Positions 8,717 through 18,195 of a stretch of DNA of 64,000 nucleotides are shown here, piece by piece. Every line of letters begins with the position of its first letter. Position 1 is the stretch's first letter. The DNA is taken from positions 3,571,560 through 3,635,559 of the forward strand of contig NZ_KI421511.1 of the NCBI RefSeq assembly GCF_000473265.1, written 5' to 3'. A program made the position numbers and the translations under genes. This stretch comes from Amycolatopsis thermoflava N1165. GTDB taxonomy: Bacteria > Actinomycetota > Actinomycetes > Mycobacteriales > Pseudonocardiaceae. The notes below the pieces were generated by a model that did no database searches, was not told where the DNA came from, and saw only the letters and a list, made by a program, of their open reading frames with translations.

Positions 8717-8836
8717 GCTGCCCCTACCTCCAAATTGGACCCCGAGACCGGCTGGGAGAGTATCAATTAAAGCGCGACACTAGGCTGGCGGAAAGCTCTA
8801 TGCTGGCGCACCCGGGCGCTCGGGAGGTTTTCGGTC
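8717..8836. promoter_or_regulatory. Divergent control region between eccD and eccC
   Basis: 120 bp between two divergent core operons. It contains an AT-rich patch (TATCAATTAA at 8760-8769) that stands out against the surrounding GC, plus the RBS of eccC (GGGAGG, 8822-8827). The promoters for both core operons must lie here, but I cannot fix -10/-35 pairs with confidence. Confidence 0.45.
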
Positions 8837-11800
8837 TTGGGAACGATCATAGTCAAGCGGCCACTCCGGCGGCCCGCGCCTGACCTGCCATCAGGCGACG
8901 TGGTGCTCGACCCGCCACCGGAGAACCCGCCGCCCGCGGGCAAGAGCTGGTCGCGGGTGCTGATGATCCTGCCCATGCTCGCCGGCACCGGCGGCATGGC
9001 CCTGCTGATCGGCGCGGGGCGGTCCGGTCCGCTGATGTACGTCGCCGGTGGTCTCTACGGCGTCGCGGTGCTCGGCATGATCCTGTTCCAGATCATCAGC
9101 CAGGGCGGGCAGGGCGCGAGCAAGCAGGAGATGATCGCCAACCGCCGCCGGTACATGCGACGGCTCTCGCAGCTGCGCGCGCAGGTGCGGGACACGATCG
9201 ACCAGCAGCGCAAGGCGATGTTCTACCGCCACCCGGACCCGTCGCGGCTGTGGTCGACGGCCCAGAGCGCGCGCGTGTGGGAACGCCGTCCCGGCGACTG
9301 GGACTTCACGGTCATCCGGATCGGGCTCGGCTCGCAGGAGCTGGCCACGCCCCTGGTGCCGCCGGAGACCAAACCGATCGACGAGCTGGAACCGCTGTGC
9401 GCGATGGCCCTGCGGAAGTTCGTCACCACCTATTCGACGGTGCCGGACCTGCCGGTCGCGGTCGCGCTGCGCGGGTTCTCGCGCATCTACCTGACCGGCG
9501 ACGACGACCGCAAGCGCGCGATGGCGCGGGCGCTGGTCGCGCAGCTGGGCACCTTCCACGCCCCCGGCGACGTGCTGACCGCGTTCTGCGTGCGCGAGCG
9601 TGAGCTGTGGGACTGGGCCAAGTGGCTGCCGCACGCGCTGCACCCGACCAAGACCGACGCGGTCGGCCAGATCCGGCTCGTCGCGCCGAGCGTCACCGCT
9701 CTGGAGGCCATGCTCGACGACGTGCTCGCCAACCGGCCGCGCTTCAACCCGGGCACGCAGCCGATCGAGGGCTCCACGCACGTGGTGGTGTTCGTCGACG
9801 GCGGCGACACCGGCGGGTCCGAGCACCTGATGATCGAGGGCGGCGTCGAGGGTGTCACGGTCATCGACCTCTCCGGCGAGCCGCCGCGCCTGCTCGACTC
9901 GGCCACGCTGGTCCTCGACGTCTCGCCCGAAGGCAACCTCACCAGCCGCACCATGGACGGCGCGGGCAACATCGGCACCGCCGACGGCCTGGACGTCGAG
10001 GAGATGCGCGGTCTCGTGCGCACCCTCGCGCCGCTGCGGTTGTCCGCGCTGACCGCGAGCGAGCAGCCGCTGTCCGGTTCGCTGGAGCTGACCGACCTGC
10101 TCGGGCTGGGCGACCCGTACGAGTTCGACCTCGCGAAGAGCTGGGAGGCGCGGTCCAACCGGGACCGGCTGCGCGTCCCGATCGGCATCACCGCCGACGG
10201 CCGCCCGATGGAGCTGGACCTCAAGGAGTCCGCACAGGACGGCATGGGCCCGCACGGCCTGCTGGTCGGCGCCACCGGCTCCGGCAAGTCCGAGCTGTTG
10301 CGCACGCTCGTGCTGGCGCTGGCCGTCACGCACGATTCGGAGATCCTGAACTTCGTGCTGGTGGACTTCAAGGGTGGCGCCACGTTCACCAAGCTCGACC
10401 GGCTGCCGCACACCAGCGCGGTGATCACCAACCTGGCCGACGAGCTGCACCTGGTGGACCGCATGCTCGACGCGATCGGCGGCGAGCTGGTGCGCAGGCA
10501 GGAGCTGCTGCGCAAGGCGGGCAACTACGGTTCCCAGCGCGACTACGAGAAGGCCCGCACCGCCGGCGCCCCGCTCGACCCGCTGCCCGCGCTGCTGATC
10601 GTGGTCGACGAGTTCTCCGAGCTGCTGACCGCGCGGCCGGACTTCATCGACATGTTCGTCCAGATCGGACGCGTCGGCCGTTCGCTCGGTGTTCACCTGC
10701 TGCTCGCGTCGCAGCGGCTGGAGGAGGGCAGGCTGCGCGGGCTGGACTCGCACCTGTCCTACCGCATAGCGCTGCGGACGTTCTCCGCGATGGAGAGCCG
10801 GGTCGTGCTCGGCACGCCGGACGCGTTCCAGCTGCCCCGCTCCCCCGGCAACGGCTTCCTCAAGACCGGTGTCGACGAGCTGACCCGGTTCAAGGCCGCC
10901 TACGTCTCCGGCGTGCACCGGCGCGGCACGGTCCAGCACACCGACGACGAGGGCCGGCAGATCGACCCGGTGCAGGACTACTCGACGGCGTACCTGCGGC
11001 CCCGCCTGGCGGAGAAGCCGCTGGAGCAGCCGAAGCCCGCCGAGTCCGACGAGCTCGGCGAGACGCTGATGGACGTGCTGGTCGAGCGACTCGAAGGCAA
11101 GGGCGTGGCGGCGCACCAGGTGTGGCTGCCGCCGCTGGCCGAGCCGCCGTCGCTGGACAAGCTGCTCGAACCCCTGGTGCACGACCCCCAGCGCGGCCTC
11201 ACGACGGGCCAGACCGAGTACGTCGGGGCGCTGCGGGCCGCGGCCGGCGTCATCGACCGCCCGGCCGACCAGCGCCGCGACGTGTGCTGGCTCGACCTCT
11301 CCGGCGCGGGCGGCAACATCGCCGTCGTCGGTGGCCCGCAGAGCGGCAAGAGCACCGTGATCCGCACGATCATCGGCAGTCTCGCGCTCACCCACACCCC
11401 CGCGGAGGTGCAGTTCTTCTGCCTCGACTTCGGCGGCGGCGGCCTGACCGCGATGCGGGACCTCGCCCACGTCGGCGGGGTGGCCACCCGCCGGGAGGTG
11501 GACCGCGTGCGGCGCAGCATCGCCGAGGCGCGGACGCTGCTCGCCGAGCGGGAACAGCGGTTCTCCGAGCACGGCATCGACGGCATGGCGACCTACCGGA
11601 AGCAGTTGCGCGAGGGCAGGTTCCCCGAGGACCGCTTCGGCGACCTGTTCCTGGTGATCGACGGCTGGGGCACGATCCGCTCGGAGTTCGAGGACCTCGA
11701 ACCGGCGATCAACGAGCTGATCAACCGCGGGCTGGCGTTCGGCATCCACGTCGTCACGAGCTCGAACCGCTGGCTGGACCTGCGGATGAACGTCCGCGAC

Positions 11801-12793
11801 ATGTTCGGCAGCCGGATCGAGCTTCGGCTCGGCGATCCCGTCGACTCCGTGATCGGGCGCCGTCAGGCCGCCGGTGTCCCGGAGCAGTCCCCCGGGCGCG
11901 GCCTGTCGCCGGACGGCATGCACTTCCTGTCCGGCGTGCCGCGGATCGACGGCAGGGAGACCGCCGACGATCTCGCCGACGGCGTCCAGCACCTGGTGGA
12001 GACGATCAGCGGCGTCTGGACCGGCCCGCGCGCCCCGCGGGTCCGCCTGCTCCCGGCCGAGCTGCCGTACTCCGAGTTGCCCGCACCGGACGGGAAGGGG
12101 ATCCCGATCGGCATCTCCGAGACCGACCTGCAGCCGGTCCGCCTGGACTTCGTCACCGAACCGCACCTGGTCCTCTTCGGCGACGTGGGGTCCGGAAAGA
12201 GCACGTTCCTGCGGGCGCTCGCCAAGAGCATCATGACCCGCTACAGCCCGGACGAGGCGCAGATCGCCCTCATCGACTTCCGGCGAAGCATGCTCGGCCT
12301 CGTCCCGGACGAGTACTTGATCGGTTACGCGACGACGAGCGGAACCGTTCAGGAAATGACGCGTCTGACCATTGACGCGATGCAGAAGCGACTGCCGGGA
12401 GGTGACATCACGCCGGAGCAGCTCCGCTCCCGGAGCTGGTGGAGCGGACCGGAGCTGTTCATCCTGGTCGACGACTACGACCTGGTCGCGCCGAACCCGC
12501 ACGACAACCCGCTGACCCACCTGCTGGAGTTCATGACCCAGGGGCGCGACATCGGGCTCCACCTGGTCGTCACCCGGCGCACCGGTGGCGCGGCGCGGGC
12601 GATGTTCGACCCGGTGATCGCCCGGATCCGGGACCTGGCCTCGCCGGGGATCCTGATGTCGGGCAGCCGGGAAGAGGGGCCGCTGCTGGGCAACATCAAG
12701 CCCCAGCAGTTGCCCCCGGGCCGCGGCTGGTTCATCACCCGTGGCGGCGGAGCGCGGCTGGTCCAGCTCGCGCACCTGCCCGCGGACGAATAG
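8837..12793 (+). CDS. eccC: T7SS motor ATPase EccC (fused EccCa/EccCb, three FtsK/SpoIIIE domains)
   Basis: 1318 residues. Two transmembrane helices near residues 35-85 are followed by a DUF domain and three FtsK-type ATPase domains. Walker A motifs are GATGSGKS (about 478-485), GGPQSGKS (about 832) and GDVGSGKS (about 1115); Walker B sequences are LLIVVDEFSE, LFLVIDGW and LFILVDDYD. All three Walker A lysines are kept. EccC recognises Esx substrates and drives export; the single-chain form is usual outside the ESX-1-type split. The TTG start at 8837 follows GGGAGG by nine bases. It is divergent from eccD and followed by the candidate substrate pair. Confidence 0.95.
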   Translation: MGTIIVKRPLRRPAPDLPSGDVVLDPPPENPPPAGKSWSRVLMILPMLAGTGGMALLIGAGRSGPLMYVAGGLYGVAVLGMILFQIISQGGQGASKQEMIANRRRYMRRLSQLRAQVRDTIDQQRKAMFYRHPDPSRLWSTAQSARVWERRPGDWDFTVIRIGLGSQELATPLVPPETKPIDELEPLCAMALRKFVTTYSTVPDLPVAVALRGFSRIYLTGDDDRKRAMARALVAQLGTFHAPGDVLTAFCVRERELWDWAKWLPHALHPTKTDAVGQIRLVAPSVTALEAMLDDVLANRPRFNPGTQPIEGSTHVVVFVDGGDTGGSEHLMIEGGVEGVTVIDLSGEPPRLLDSATLVLDVSPEGNLTSRTMDGAGNIGTADGLDVEEMRGLVRTLAPLRLSALTASEQPLSGSLELTDLLGLGDPYEFDLAKSWEARSNRDRLRVPIGITADGRPMELDLKESAQDGMGPHGLLVGATGSGKSELLRTLVLALAVTHDSEILNFVLVDFKGGATFTKLDRLPHTSAVITNLADELHLVDRMLDAIGGELVRRQELLRKAGNYGSQRDYEKARTAGAPLDPLPALLIVVDEFSELLTARPDFIDMFVQIGRVGRSLGVHLLLASQRLEEGRLRGLDSHLSYRIALRTFSAMESRVVLGTPDAFQLPRSPGNGFLKTGVDELTRFKAAYVSGVHRRGTVQHTDDEGRQIDPVQDYSTAYLRPRLAEKPLEQPKPAESDELGETLMDVLVERLEGKGVAAHQVWLPPLAEPPSLDKLLEPLVHDPQRGLTTGQTEYVGALRAAAGVIDRPADQRRDVCWLDLSGAGGNIAVVGGPQSGKSTVIRTIIGSLALTHTPAEVQFFCLDFGGGGLTAMRDLAHVGGVATRREVDRVRRSIAEARTLLAEREQRFSEHGIDGMATYRKQLREGRFPEDRFGDLFLVIDGWGTIRSEFEDLEPAINELINRGLAFGIHVVTSSNRWLDLRMNVRDMFGSRIELRLGDPVDSVIGRRQAAGVPEQSPGRGLSPDGMHFLSGVPRIDGRETADDLADGVQHLVETISGVWTGPRAPRVRLLPAELPYSELPAPDGKGIPIGISETDLQPVRLDFVTEPHLVLFGDVGSGKSTFLRALAKSIMTRYSPDEAQIALIDFRRSMLGLVPDEYLIGYATTSGTVQEMTRLTIDAMQKRLPGGDITPEQLRSRSWWSGPELFILVDDYDLVAPNPHDNPLTHLLEFMTQGRDIGLHLVVTRRTGGAARAMFDPVIARIRDLASPGILMSGSREEGPLLGNIKPQQLPPGRGWFITRGGGARLVQLAHLPADE

Positions 12794-12918
12794 GAAAGAA
12801 CTTCACGGGGGTTGACAGGGGATGGTTACCTGAGGGAGGCGGGTGCCGTCCGACCCCTACCCCCGGGCGGCATCCGCTGCCCAGCTCGCCAGGTAGCACG
12901 AGGTCAGGGAGGGACACC

Positions 12919-13917
12919 ATGGGGCCGGTACCGGATTCGGGGCCGACCCAGCCCATCGCCGGCTGGGTCTACGAGGGCAAACCGCTCAAGATGGAGCCGA
13001 CCTCGTTCCGGGGGTACGGCCAGAACATCGCGACGCTGCAGGGCAACCTCCAGGGCGACACGCTGGCTGCGTCGACCTCGCTGCAGGGCGTCGGCAAGGA
13101 CGTCTCGATGAGCACGGGCGGGTTCCCGCCCGGAGCGCAGATGCAGCAGCTCGCGGCGCGCAACGCCGGAGAGGTGGCGCAGTTCCTCCCCGCCATCGGT
13201 CAGAACTGCACGGCGATCGCCTCGGTCGCCCTCATCATGGCGGACGTGTTCGAGGGCATGGACGGCGACAACGCCGAAATGCTCAACGCGATCCAGTGGG
13301 CGCTGGGCATGCCCGGCGCCAAGAAGCCGGAGAACGCCCCGTACTACCTGGACGAGAAGAGCACGCTCTCCAGCCTGATGGAGAAGCAGGACGAAGAGAC
13401 CGCCGAGCCTGGCGAGGACAAGCTGATCGGTTCGTACAGCTATCCCGGCGGTACGGTGCAGGTCTACCGGACCGACGACGGGGGCACCCGCACCGTGAGC
13501 CGGACGTCGACGGGCATCACCGAGACGCTCACGGACAAGAAGGGCAACACCGTCTACGAGACCACGACCACGCCGGCCGGTGTGACGACCACCACCAACT
13601 ACGTCAACGGCAAACCGGCGGGCAAGAGCGAGGTCCGCACCAAGCCGGTCCAGGTGAAGCCGAACGTGGTCGACGAGGTCACGACCCACACCGAAACCGC
13701 AGCCAACGGCAAGCAAACGACGACTTACGACCACGTCGTCACCACCACTTTCCAGGACGGGACGCACATCCGGGACTACTACTCGGTGGACGAGCACGGG
13801 AACAAGTCCGAGACCCGCCACATCGGAGTCCAGGGCAACCCGGTCACCGGTCAGGACTGGGCGGACCTCGCGGAGAAGCGGATGGAGCAGGCGCGGCGGG
13901 CCGCCGGGGGGATGTGA
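12919..13917 (+). CDS. ESX-associated protein with helical N-domain and beta-repeat C-half, 332 aa
   Basis: Residues 1-125 look helical (an Esx/PE-like hairpin, with FRGYGQNIATLQGNLQ). Residues 165-310 are Thr/Tyr-rich short beta repeats such as GSYSYPGGTVQVYRTDDGG and TETLTDKKGNTVYETTTT, reminiscent of Rhs/YD-type strands. YYSVD near residue 280 fits Y-x-x-x-D. ATG 12919 has GGGAGGGAC just upstream. It sits directly after eccC and 6 bp before a large Pro-rich WXG protein, the place PE/PPE genes hold in mycobacterial loci, so it is a candidate secreted partner. No characterised family was recognised. Confidence 0.7.
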   Translation: MGPVPDSGPTQPIAGWVYEGKPLKMEPTSFRGYGQNIATLQGNLQGDTLAASTSLQGVGKDVSMSTGGFPPGAQMQQLAARNAGEVAQFLPAIGQNCTAIASVALIMADVFEGMDGDNAEMLNAIQWALGMPGAKKPENAPYYLDEKSTLSSLMEKQDEETAEPGEDKLIGSYSYPGGTVQVYRTDDGGTRTVSRTSTGITETLTDKKGNTVYETTTTPAGVTTTTNYVNGKPAGKSEVRTKPVQVKPNVVDEVTTHTETAANGKQTTTYDHVVTTTFQDGTHIRDYYSVDEHGNKSETRHIGVQGNPVTGQDWADLAEKRMEQARRAAGGM

Positions 13918-13923
13918 CGGACG

Positions 13924-16074
13924 ATGGCGGACGAGGACGACCCGTACTTCGGGTACAACACGAACTCACTGGAGCCGGGCTACACACCGGTCCCGTTCCT
14001 TCCCAACTACCAGCCACCGCGGCCCCCACTCATCGGTCCGAAGCCCTTCTACTACTCCGACATCCAGAACAACGAGAACGGGCAGACCGGCGACCAGGGA
14101 GACGGCGGCGGCCAGGACTCCGCCACGCAGGTCGAGAACGCCGACATCGAGCTCATCAACAAGTGGATCATGGGTGAGCAGCCCGGCACGACCGCCGACC
14201 GGTCCCAGCAGTGGAACAACATCTCGCAGCTTCTGCAGAACACCGCCGACACCCTCCGCGAGCAGACCAGGACGCTCGCGGAGAACTGGGAGTCGCCCGG
14301 CGCCAAGGAAGTGTTCCTGAGCAAGGTCGGCGAGACGCTGGCCTACCTGCGGGTCTGGCAGGACGCGGCCATCAAGAACTCGGTGGCGCTCTACGGTCTG
14401 TCGAACGTCATGTACGAGGCGCAGGCCGAGATGAAGAAGCTGTACACCGAATACGCCTACGTGACCGGCGCGCTGCAGTGGCTGGCCGACAAACCCGGGA
14501 CCGTGGCGCCCAACGGGCAGTACGTCGACATCATGCCCCAGCGCAAGGTCGAGGAGGAGAAGGAGAAGTACAACCAGAAGGCGCGGGATCTCGCCAACAG
14601 GTACATCGGTGAGTACGCGCCCTACATCGCGAAGCTCAACGCGGGCCGGGCGAAGGCGCTGAGCCCGCCGCTCGACGCGATCGTCCACCCCAGCGCGATC
14701 GGCGTCGACATCCCGACCCTGCCGCCGCCCACACCCCCCGGCACGCCCGGTGCCAACCCACCAGGGGTACCGAACGCCACGCCTCCTGGCGCGAACCCGC
14801 CCGGCGCACCGGACGCCACACCCCCGAACACGTCCAACGGGCAGCCGCCCGGCACCCCACCGGGCGATCCGAACGCCACACCGCCGACGACGAACGCGAC
14901 CCCACCGGCCGCCACCCCGCCGGCAACACCTGAGCTGGTCCCGCCGGGGACCCCGCCCGCCACGCCGAACGTGACCCCGCCGGGCGTCACACCTCCTGAT
15001 GCGCCCGGCGTCCCGCCGACCGCGTTCGGTGGGGTGCCGCCCCTGGCGACGCCGTTCGCGTTCAACGGCGGCGCCGGAAAGGTCCCACCGAACGCGTTTT
15101 CGGCGAACAACTTGTCGCCCAGCCTGTTCTCCGGCGCGAAGACCCCGCCGGCCACACCGCCGACCCTGGGCGACGTCTCGCTGAAGAACGCCGTTGGCGC
15201 GCCGCCCGGCGGGCTGCCGCCCTCGATGGCGCAGAACAGCCTCTACCCGCCGGGGACGATCACGCCACCGCCGGGCGGGCAGGTACCCCAGACGCCGCAG
15301 CAGAAGGCCCCGGGCGAGAACCAGCCAGGCATTCCTTCGTACGGCGAGCAGTCCTTCAACGACCACCTGGAGATGGAGGCGAAGGCTGTCGCGCAGCAGG
15401 CGACCGCGTCGACGCCGCCGCCTCCATTGCCACCCGGCACGTCGATGCCGAACTCCCGCGAGGTGGACAAGGCCGCACCGCCGGGAGGCTTCGCGGACGG
15501 TGGGTACACCGAGCAGGCCCCGGCGTTCCAGCCGCCGCCGACCACCGCTCCCCCGGTGCTGGAGAACAACACCAAGCGCACCCGGCGGGGCGGCAGCACG
15601 ACGGAAGCTCCGGCGACGCCGCCGGGCGGCCTGGGCATGGGGGCGCCGCCGGTGCTGTCCAACCCGCACCGGAAGCCGCCGCAGAAGACCTTCACGGAGA
15701 AGCAGCGCGAGCGCCCCAAGCGCCCGGTGCTGCCGGGGATGCCCGGTTCGGAGTTCGCGGCGAACCTGCCGACCGGCACGACCCCGGTGTTCGACGGGCG
15801 GTTCTCGGCAGAGGAGTACGTGGCTGCTCCGGCGGGTGAGATCCCCAACGTGCTGCAGGCGCCGACGCCGGTGGTCGTGGCCCCGGACCGGCACGCCAAG
15901 CCGGTCGTGCACGCCGATCAGGCCAAGCGGGTCGCCCGCAAGGACGAGGAGGCGCCCGTCAACGACGAGTCGGTCTTCGAGGTCGAGACGCCGGGTGGTC
16001 CTGTCGTGGCGGCCGGCGAGCCGGACAAGCGGTACCGGCCCGCGGAACCGTCCGCCTTGGACGGACGGAACTGA
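13924..16074 (+). CDS. Proline-rich WXG100/PPE-like putative T7SS substrate, 716 aa
   Basis: The N-terminal part (residues 1-65) is Pro/Tyr/Asn-rich. Residues 75-255 form a helical WXG100-like domain with W-E-S-P-G (AENWESPGAKEVF) in the turn. Residues 260-600 are Pro/Gly/Thr repeats (PPGTP, NATPPG) of collagen-like composition, and the C-terminus is charged. It lies 6 bp after the 332-residue protein, so the two are co-translated and may be exported together as PE/PPE pairs are. The extended Pro-rich stalk suggests a surface-exposed or cell-wall-spanning protein. Function unknown; substrate status is inferred from domain and position. Confidence 0.75.
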   Translation: MADEDDPYFGYNTNSLEPGYTPVPFLPNYQPPRPPLIGPKPFYYSDIQNNENGQTGDQGDGGGQDSATQVENADIELINKWIMGEQPGTTADRSQQWNNISQLLQNTADTLREQTRTLAENWESPGAKEVFLSKVGETLAYLRVWQDAAIKNSVALYGLSNVMYEAQAEMKKLYTEYAYVTGALQWLADKPGTVAPNGQYVDIMPQRKVEEEKEKYNQKARDLANRYIGEYAPYIAKLNAGRAKALSPPLDAIVHPSAIGVDIPTLPPPTPPGTPGANPPGVPNATPPGANPPGAPDATPPNTSNGQPPGTPPGDPNATPPTTNATPPAATPPATPELVPPGTPPATPNVTPPGVTPPDAPGVPPTAFGGVPPLATPFAFNGGAGKVPPNAFSANNLSPSLFSGAKTPPATPPTLGDVSLKNAVGAPPGGLPPSMAQNSLYPPGTITPPPGGQVPQTPQQKAPGENQPGIPSYGEQSFNDHLEMEAKAVAQQATASTPPPPLPPGTSMPNSREVDKAAPPGGFADGGYTEQAPAFQPPPTTAPPVLENNTKRTRRGGSTTEAPATPPGGLGMGAPPVLSNPHRKPPQKTFTEKQRERPKRPVLPGMPGSEFAANLPTGTTPVFDGRFSAEEYVAAPAGEIPNVLQAPTPVVVAPDRHAKPVVHADQAKRVARKDEEAPVNDESVFEVETPGGPVVAAGEPDKRYRPAEPSALDGRN

Positions 16075-16160
16075 ACCGCTTTCCGGCGCGTCGGATCCAC
16101 AACAGACGCTGAAGTCGTCCTAAGTGGACCGACGCACCGGAAAGAGAGTTGCACCCCTCC

Positions 16161-16769
16161 ATGAAGAGCACCCGTATCGTCGCAATGCCCGTTCTCGCCG
16201 CCGCTGTACTGGCGCTGTCGGCCTGTGGTGGGGGCGACGAGGAGCCGAGCAGCCCGGTCACCACCACGGCGGCTTCGTCGTCCTCGGCGGCGCCGAGCTC
16301 CTCGGCGCAGGCGGCGCCCGCCGGTGCGGCCGAGAAGACCGCCCCGGGCACCAAGCTCAAGGTCGGCGACCGCGCGGTCATCTCATGGGACAAGGGCACC
16401 GCGGCGGTCACCGTCACCGCGGTCGAGGCCGGTGACAAGGCTGCGATGGAGCAGCAGTACGGCGACCGCGCCAAGGGGCTGACGCCGTACTACATCCGGT
16501 ACACCGTGGAGAACGTCGACGGCGCGGACCACGCCTTCGCCTCGTCGCCGAACTTCGGCCTCGCCATGGCCGACGGCGGCCCGACCGGCGTGGTGATCAC
16601 CGGCGAGCTGGGCAGCTGCACCGACGACGGCGCCCCGAAGGACTTCACGACGGCGGGCGCCAAGTACGAGGCCTGCGACCTGTCCGCCACGCAGGACGGC
16701 GCGCAGATCGCCGGAGCCGAGTTCGACGACGACGAGTACAGCGACGCCCCGCTGATCTGGACGAAGTAG
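16161..16769 (+). CDS. Putative lipoprotein of the ESX locus
   Basis: About 202 residues. A lysine/arginine n-region, hydrophobic core and lipobox LSAC (Cys at residue 21) mark a lipoprotein exported by Sec and anchored at the outer face of the membrane. A Ser/Ala/Thr-rich linker (about 30-60) is followed by a beta-rich domain with two cysteines that may pair (GSCTDDG and YEACDL). ATG 16161 gives a normal signal peptide; TTG 16149 in the same frame is also possible because GGAAAG lies closer to it. Last gene of the rightward eccC operon and followed by a strong hairpin. The C-terminal domain resembles DUF4352-like telokin folds, but I am not certain. Confidence 0.75.
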   Translation: MKSTRIVAMPVLAAAVLALSACGGGDEEPSSPVTTTAASSSSAAPSSSAQAAPAGAAEKTAPGTKLKVGDRAVISWDKGTAAVTVTAVEAGDKAAMEQQYGDRAKGLTPYYIRYTVENVDGADHAFASSPNFGLAMADGGPTGVVITGELGSCTDDGAPKDFTTAGAKYEACDLSATQDGAQIAGAEFDDDEYSDAPLIWTK

Positions 16770-16782
16770 ACCTTCCGGAACT

Positions 16783-16820
16783 GCGCGGCCGCACTCTCCT
16801 GGGGGTGAGTGCGGCCGCGC
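16783..16820 (+). terminator. 14-bp GC hairpin ending the eccC operon
   Basis: Arms 16783-16796 and 16807-16820 (GCGCGGCCGCACTC and its complement) are perfect, with a 10-base loop, 13 bases after the lipoprotein stop. There is no T-tract, as is common in high-GC actinobacteria. Confidence 0.75.
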
Positions 16821-17145
16821 TGCCTTGCCCGGGAACGGCAAGCCGGCAACGCAACAGCACCGACCACCCAACCAGACCTCCCCCGCCCCCGATCCACAGC
16901 CGATCTTTGGTCGCCGACCGGGGTTGTCAAGGCACGCTTTCCCGCCTTGACAACCCCGCTCGGCGACTGAGACACAATCAGGCATCGGGGGCGGGGGAGG
17001 TCGCCCCAGCCACAAGGGACCAAGCGGGAGGCGGTCGGCCCCCAGCCACAAGAAATCGGGGGCGGGAGTGGTCGGCACCCGAGACCCAGCCGCAAGGGAC
17101 CGGGCGGGGAAGACCGGCAGGCGGGTCGGCCTTCCCCGCCCGGAG
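16821..17145. other. Gene-free gap with a long near-perfect palindrome and repeated G/C blocks
   Basis: 325 bp between convergent genes. A 58-bp palindrome spans 16910-16967 (separate entry). To its right, the block around 17000-17110 repeats short units (ACAAG followed by a GGGGCGG-type run, and GGTCGGC) three times with changes. No reading frame here looks coding. Confidence 0.6.
16910..16967. repeat. Long intergenic palindrome, 24-bp arms
   Basis: Left arm 16910-16933 and right arm 16944-16967 match at 23 of 24 positions around a 10-base loop; the core is GGGGTTGTCAAGGC with its complement. Much longer than a typical terminator, it looks like a mobile or regulatory intergenic palindrome. 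Could also act as a bidirectional terminator. Confidence 0.75.
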
Positions 17146-18195
17146 TCAGTACCGCCCGGGCCGTCCCAGGCGCGCTCGCTCGGCAGGCGCCGGGTCCACC
17201 CACACGTAGTGGTTGGTCTCCCCCGCCAGCACGGCCAGCATGTCGTCCCGCAGCATCTGCAACTGCTGGGTCGTCCGCTGGGCCAGCCGGAGCGCCGGGG
17301 CGAGCAGCGACGCCTCGTTGGGCGTGAGCCGCTGCATGAGCACCAGGTCCGAGCCCGGCACGGCACCCACCCGCTCGGGCGTGAGCCGCCGGTGCAGCAG
17401 CACCCGCGTCTGCCACGCCTCCGGCTCGCTCTGCGACTGGGGCGCGTCGTGCAGGCACAGCACGGGCGCGTCGGCGCTGGCGGTGACCGCGGGCGGCGAA
17501 CCCGGCGCCACCACGGCGACCCGGTCGGTGCGGCCGGTCGCCGACTGTCCGAGCTGGACCCAGTCCGCCGGGTGCTGCGAGAACACCAGCAGCCGCGCGC
17601 CGGCCCGCAACGCGCGGTACGCCATCAGCCGCGCCGCCCAGGCGCCGCCGATCAGGCTCACCGACACCGGCTCCGGGCGGAACAACGTCAGCGCCACCGG
17701 GAACCCGTTCTGGTCCCGCCCGAGCGGCAGCCCCACCGACGACGCGGACACCTGGAGCAACTCCAGCGCCGCGTCGGACGCGTGGTGCGCCCCGATGCGC
17801 AGCCGCGGGATCGAGCGGTGCCGCCGGGTACGCCAGTCGCGGTGCTCGCGCGCCGCGCCCGCGGCCGGGCCGGCCGGGCCGGGACCGGGCGGTTGCGGCG
17901 GCATCGGCGTCGGCACGCCGACGGCCAGCGCGGGACGGGCGACCTCGACCGTCGTCGCGGTGGCCGCCTCGGCCGAGCCTGCCTGCTGGGTCTGCGGCGC
18001 CGGGGCCGCCACGTTGACGACGGCGGGCGCCTGCGGCATCGCGGGCGCCCCGAGCACGGCCTGACCGGGCGGCATGTGCTGGTGTTGCTGCTGCGCGGGC
18101 GGCGGCCCGGGCTGGGCCTGCGCCGGCGGCATGGGCCGCGGCATCGCCTGTGCCGGCGGCTGCGGCCGCGACGGTGGGTACTGTCCAGCGTTCAT
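17146..18195 (-). CDS. ESX-associated protein translationally coupled to eccE, 349 aa
   Basis: ATG 18195 overlaps the eccE stop (ATGA) and has GGGGGAGG upstream. Residues 1-125 are Pro/Gln/Ala-rich and probably disordered. Residues 140-349 form an alpha/beta domain with LPLGRDQNGFPVALTLFR and SLIGGAWAARLMAYRAL, which recall a degenerate nucleotide-binding or EccE-like core without a Walker lysine. The tail is WVDPAPAERARLG. The coupling to eccE argues for a direct role in the T7SS complex. I do not recognise a named family. Confidence 0.7.
   Translation of the reverse strand: MNAGQYPPSRPQPPAQAMPRPMPPAQAQPGPPPAQQQHQHMPPGQAVLGAPAMPQAPAVVNVAAPAPQTQQAGSAEAATATTVEVARPALAVGVPTPMPPQPPGPGPAGPAAGAAREHRDWRTRRHRSIPRLRIGAHHASDAALELLQVSASSVGLPLGRDQNGFPVALTLFRPEPVSVSLIGGAWAARLMAYRALRAGARLLVFSQHPADWVQLGQSATGRTDRVAVVAPGSPPAVTASADAPVLCLHDAPQSQSEPEAWQTRVLLHRRLTPERVGAVPGSDLVLMQRLTPNEASLLAPALRLAQRTTQQLQMLRDDMLAVLAGETNHYVWVDPAPAERARLGRPGRY

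Noticed and set aside
9607..12375. A long rightward frame inside eccC, and a leftward frame of 1294 residues
   Set aside because: Shadows of the GC-rich eccC gene; eccC has three Walker sites and a start with GGGAGG, the others only Arg/Ala/Gly-rich sequence.
12812..12830. A TTGACA promoter between eccC and the 332-residue gene
   Set aside because: TTGACA is present but no -10 element at the proper distance; the genes can be served by the eccC promoter.
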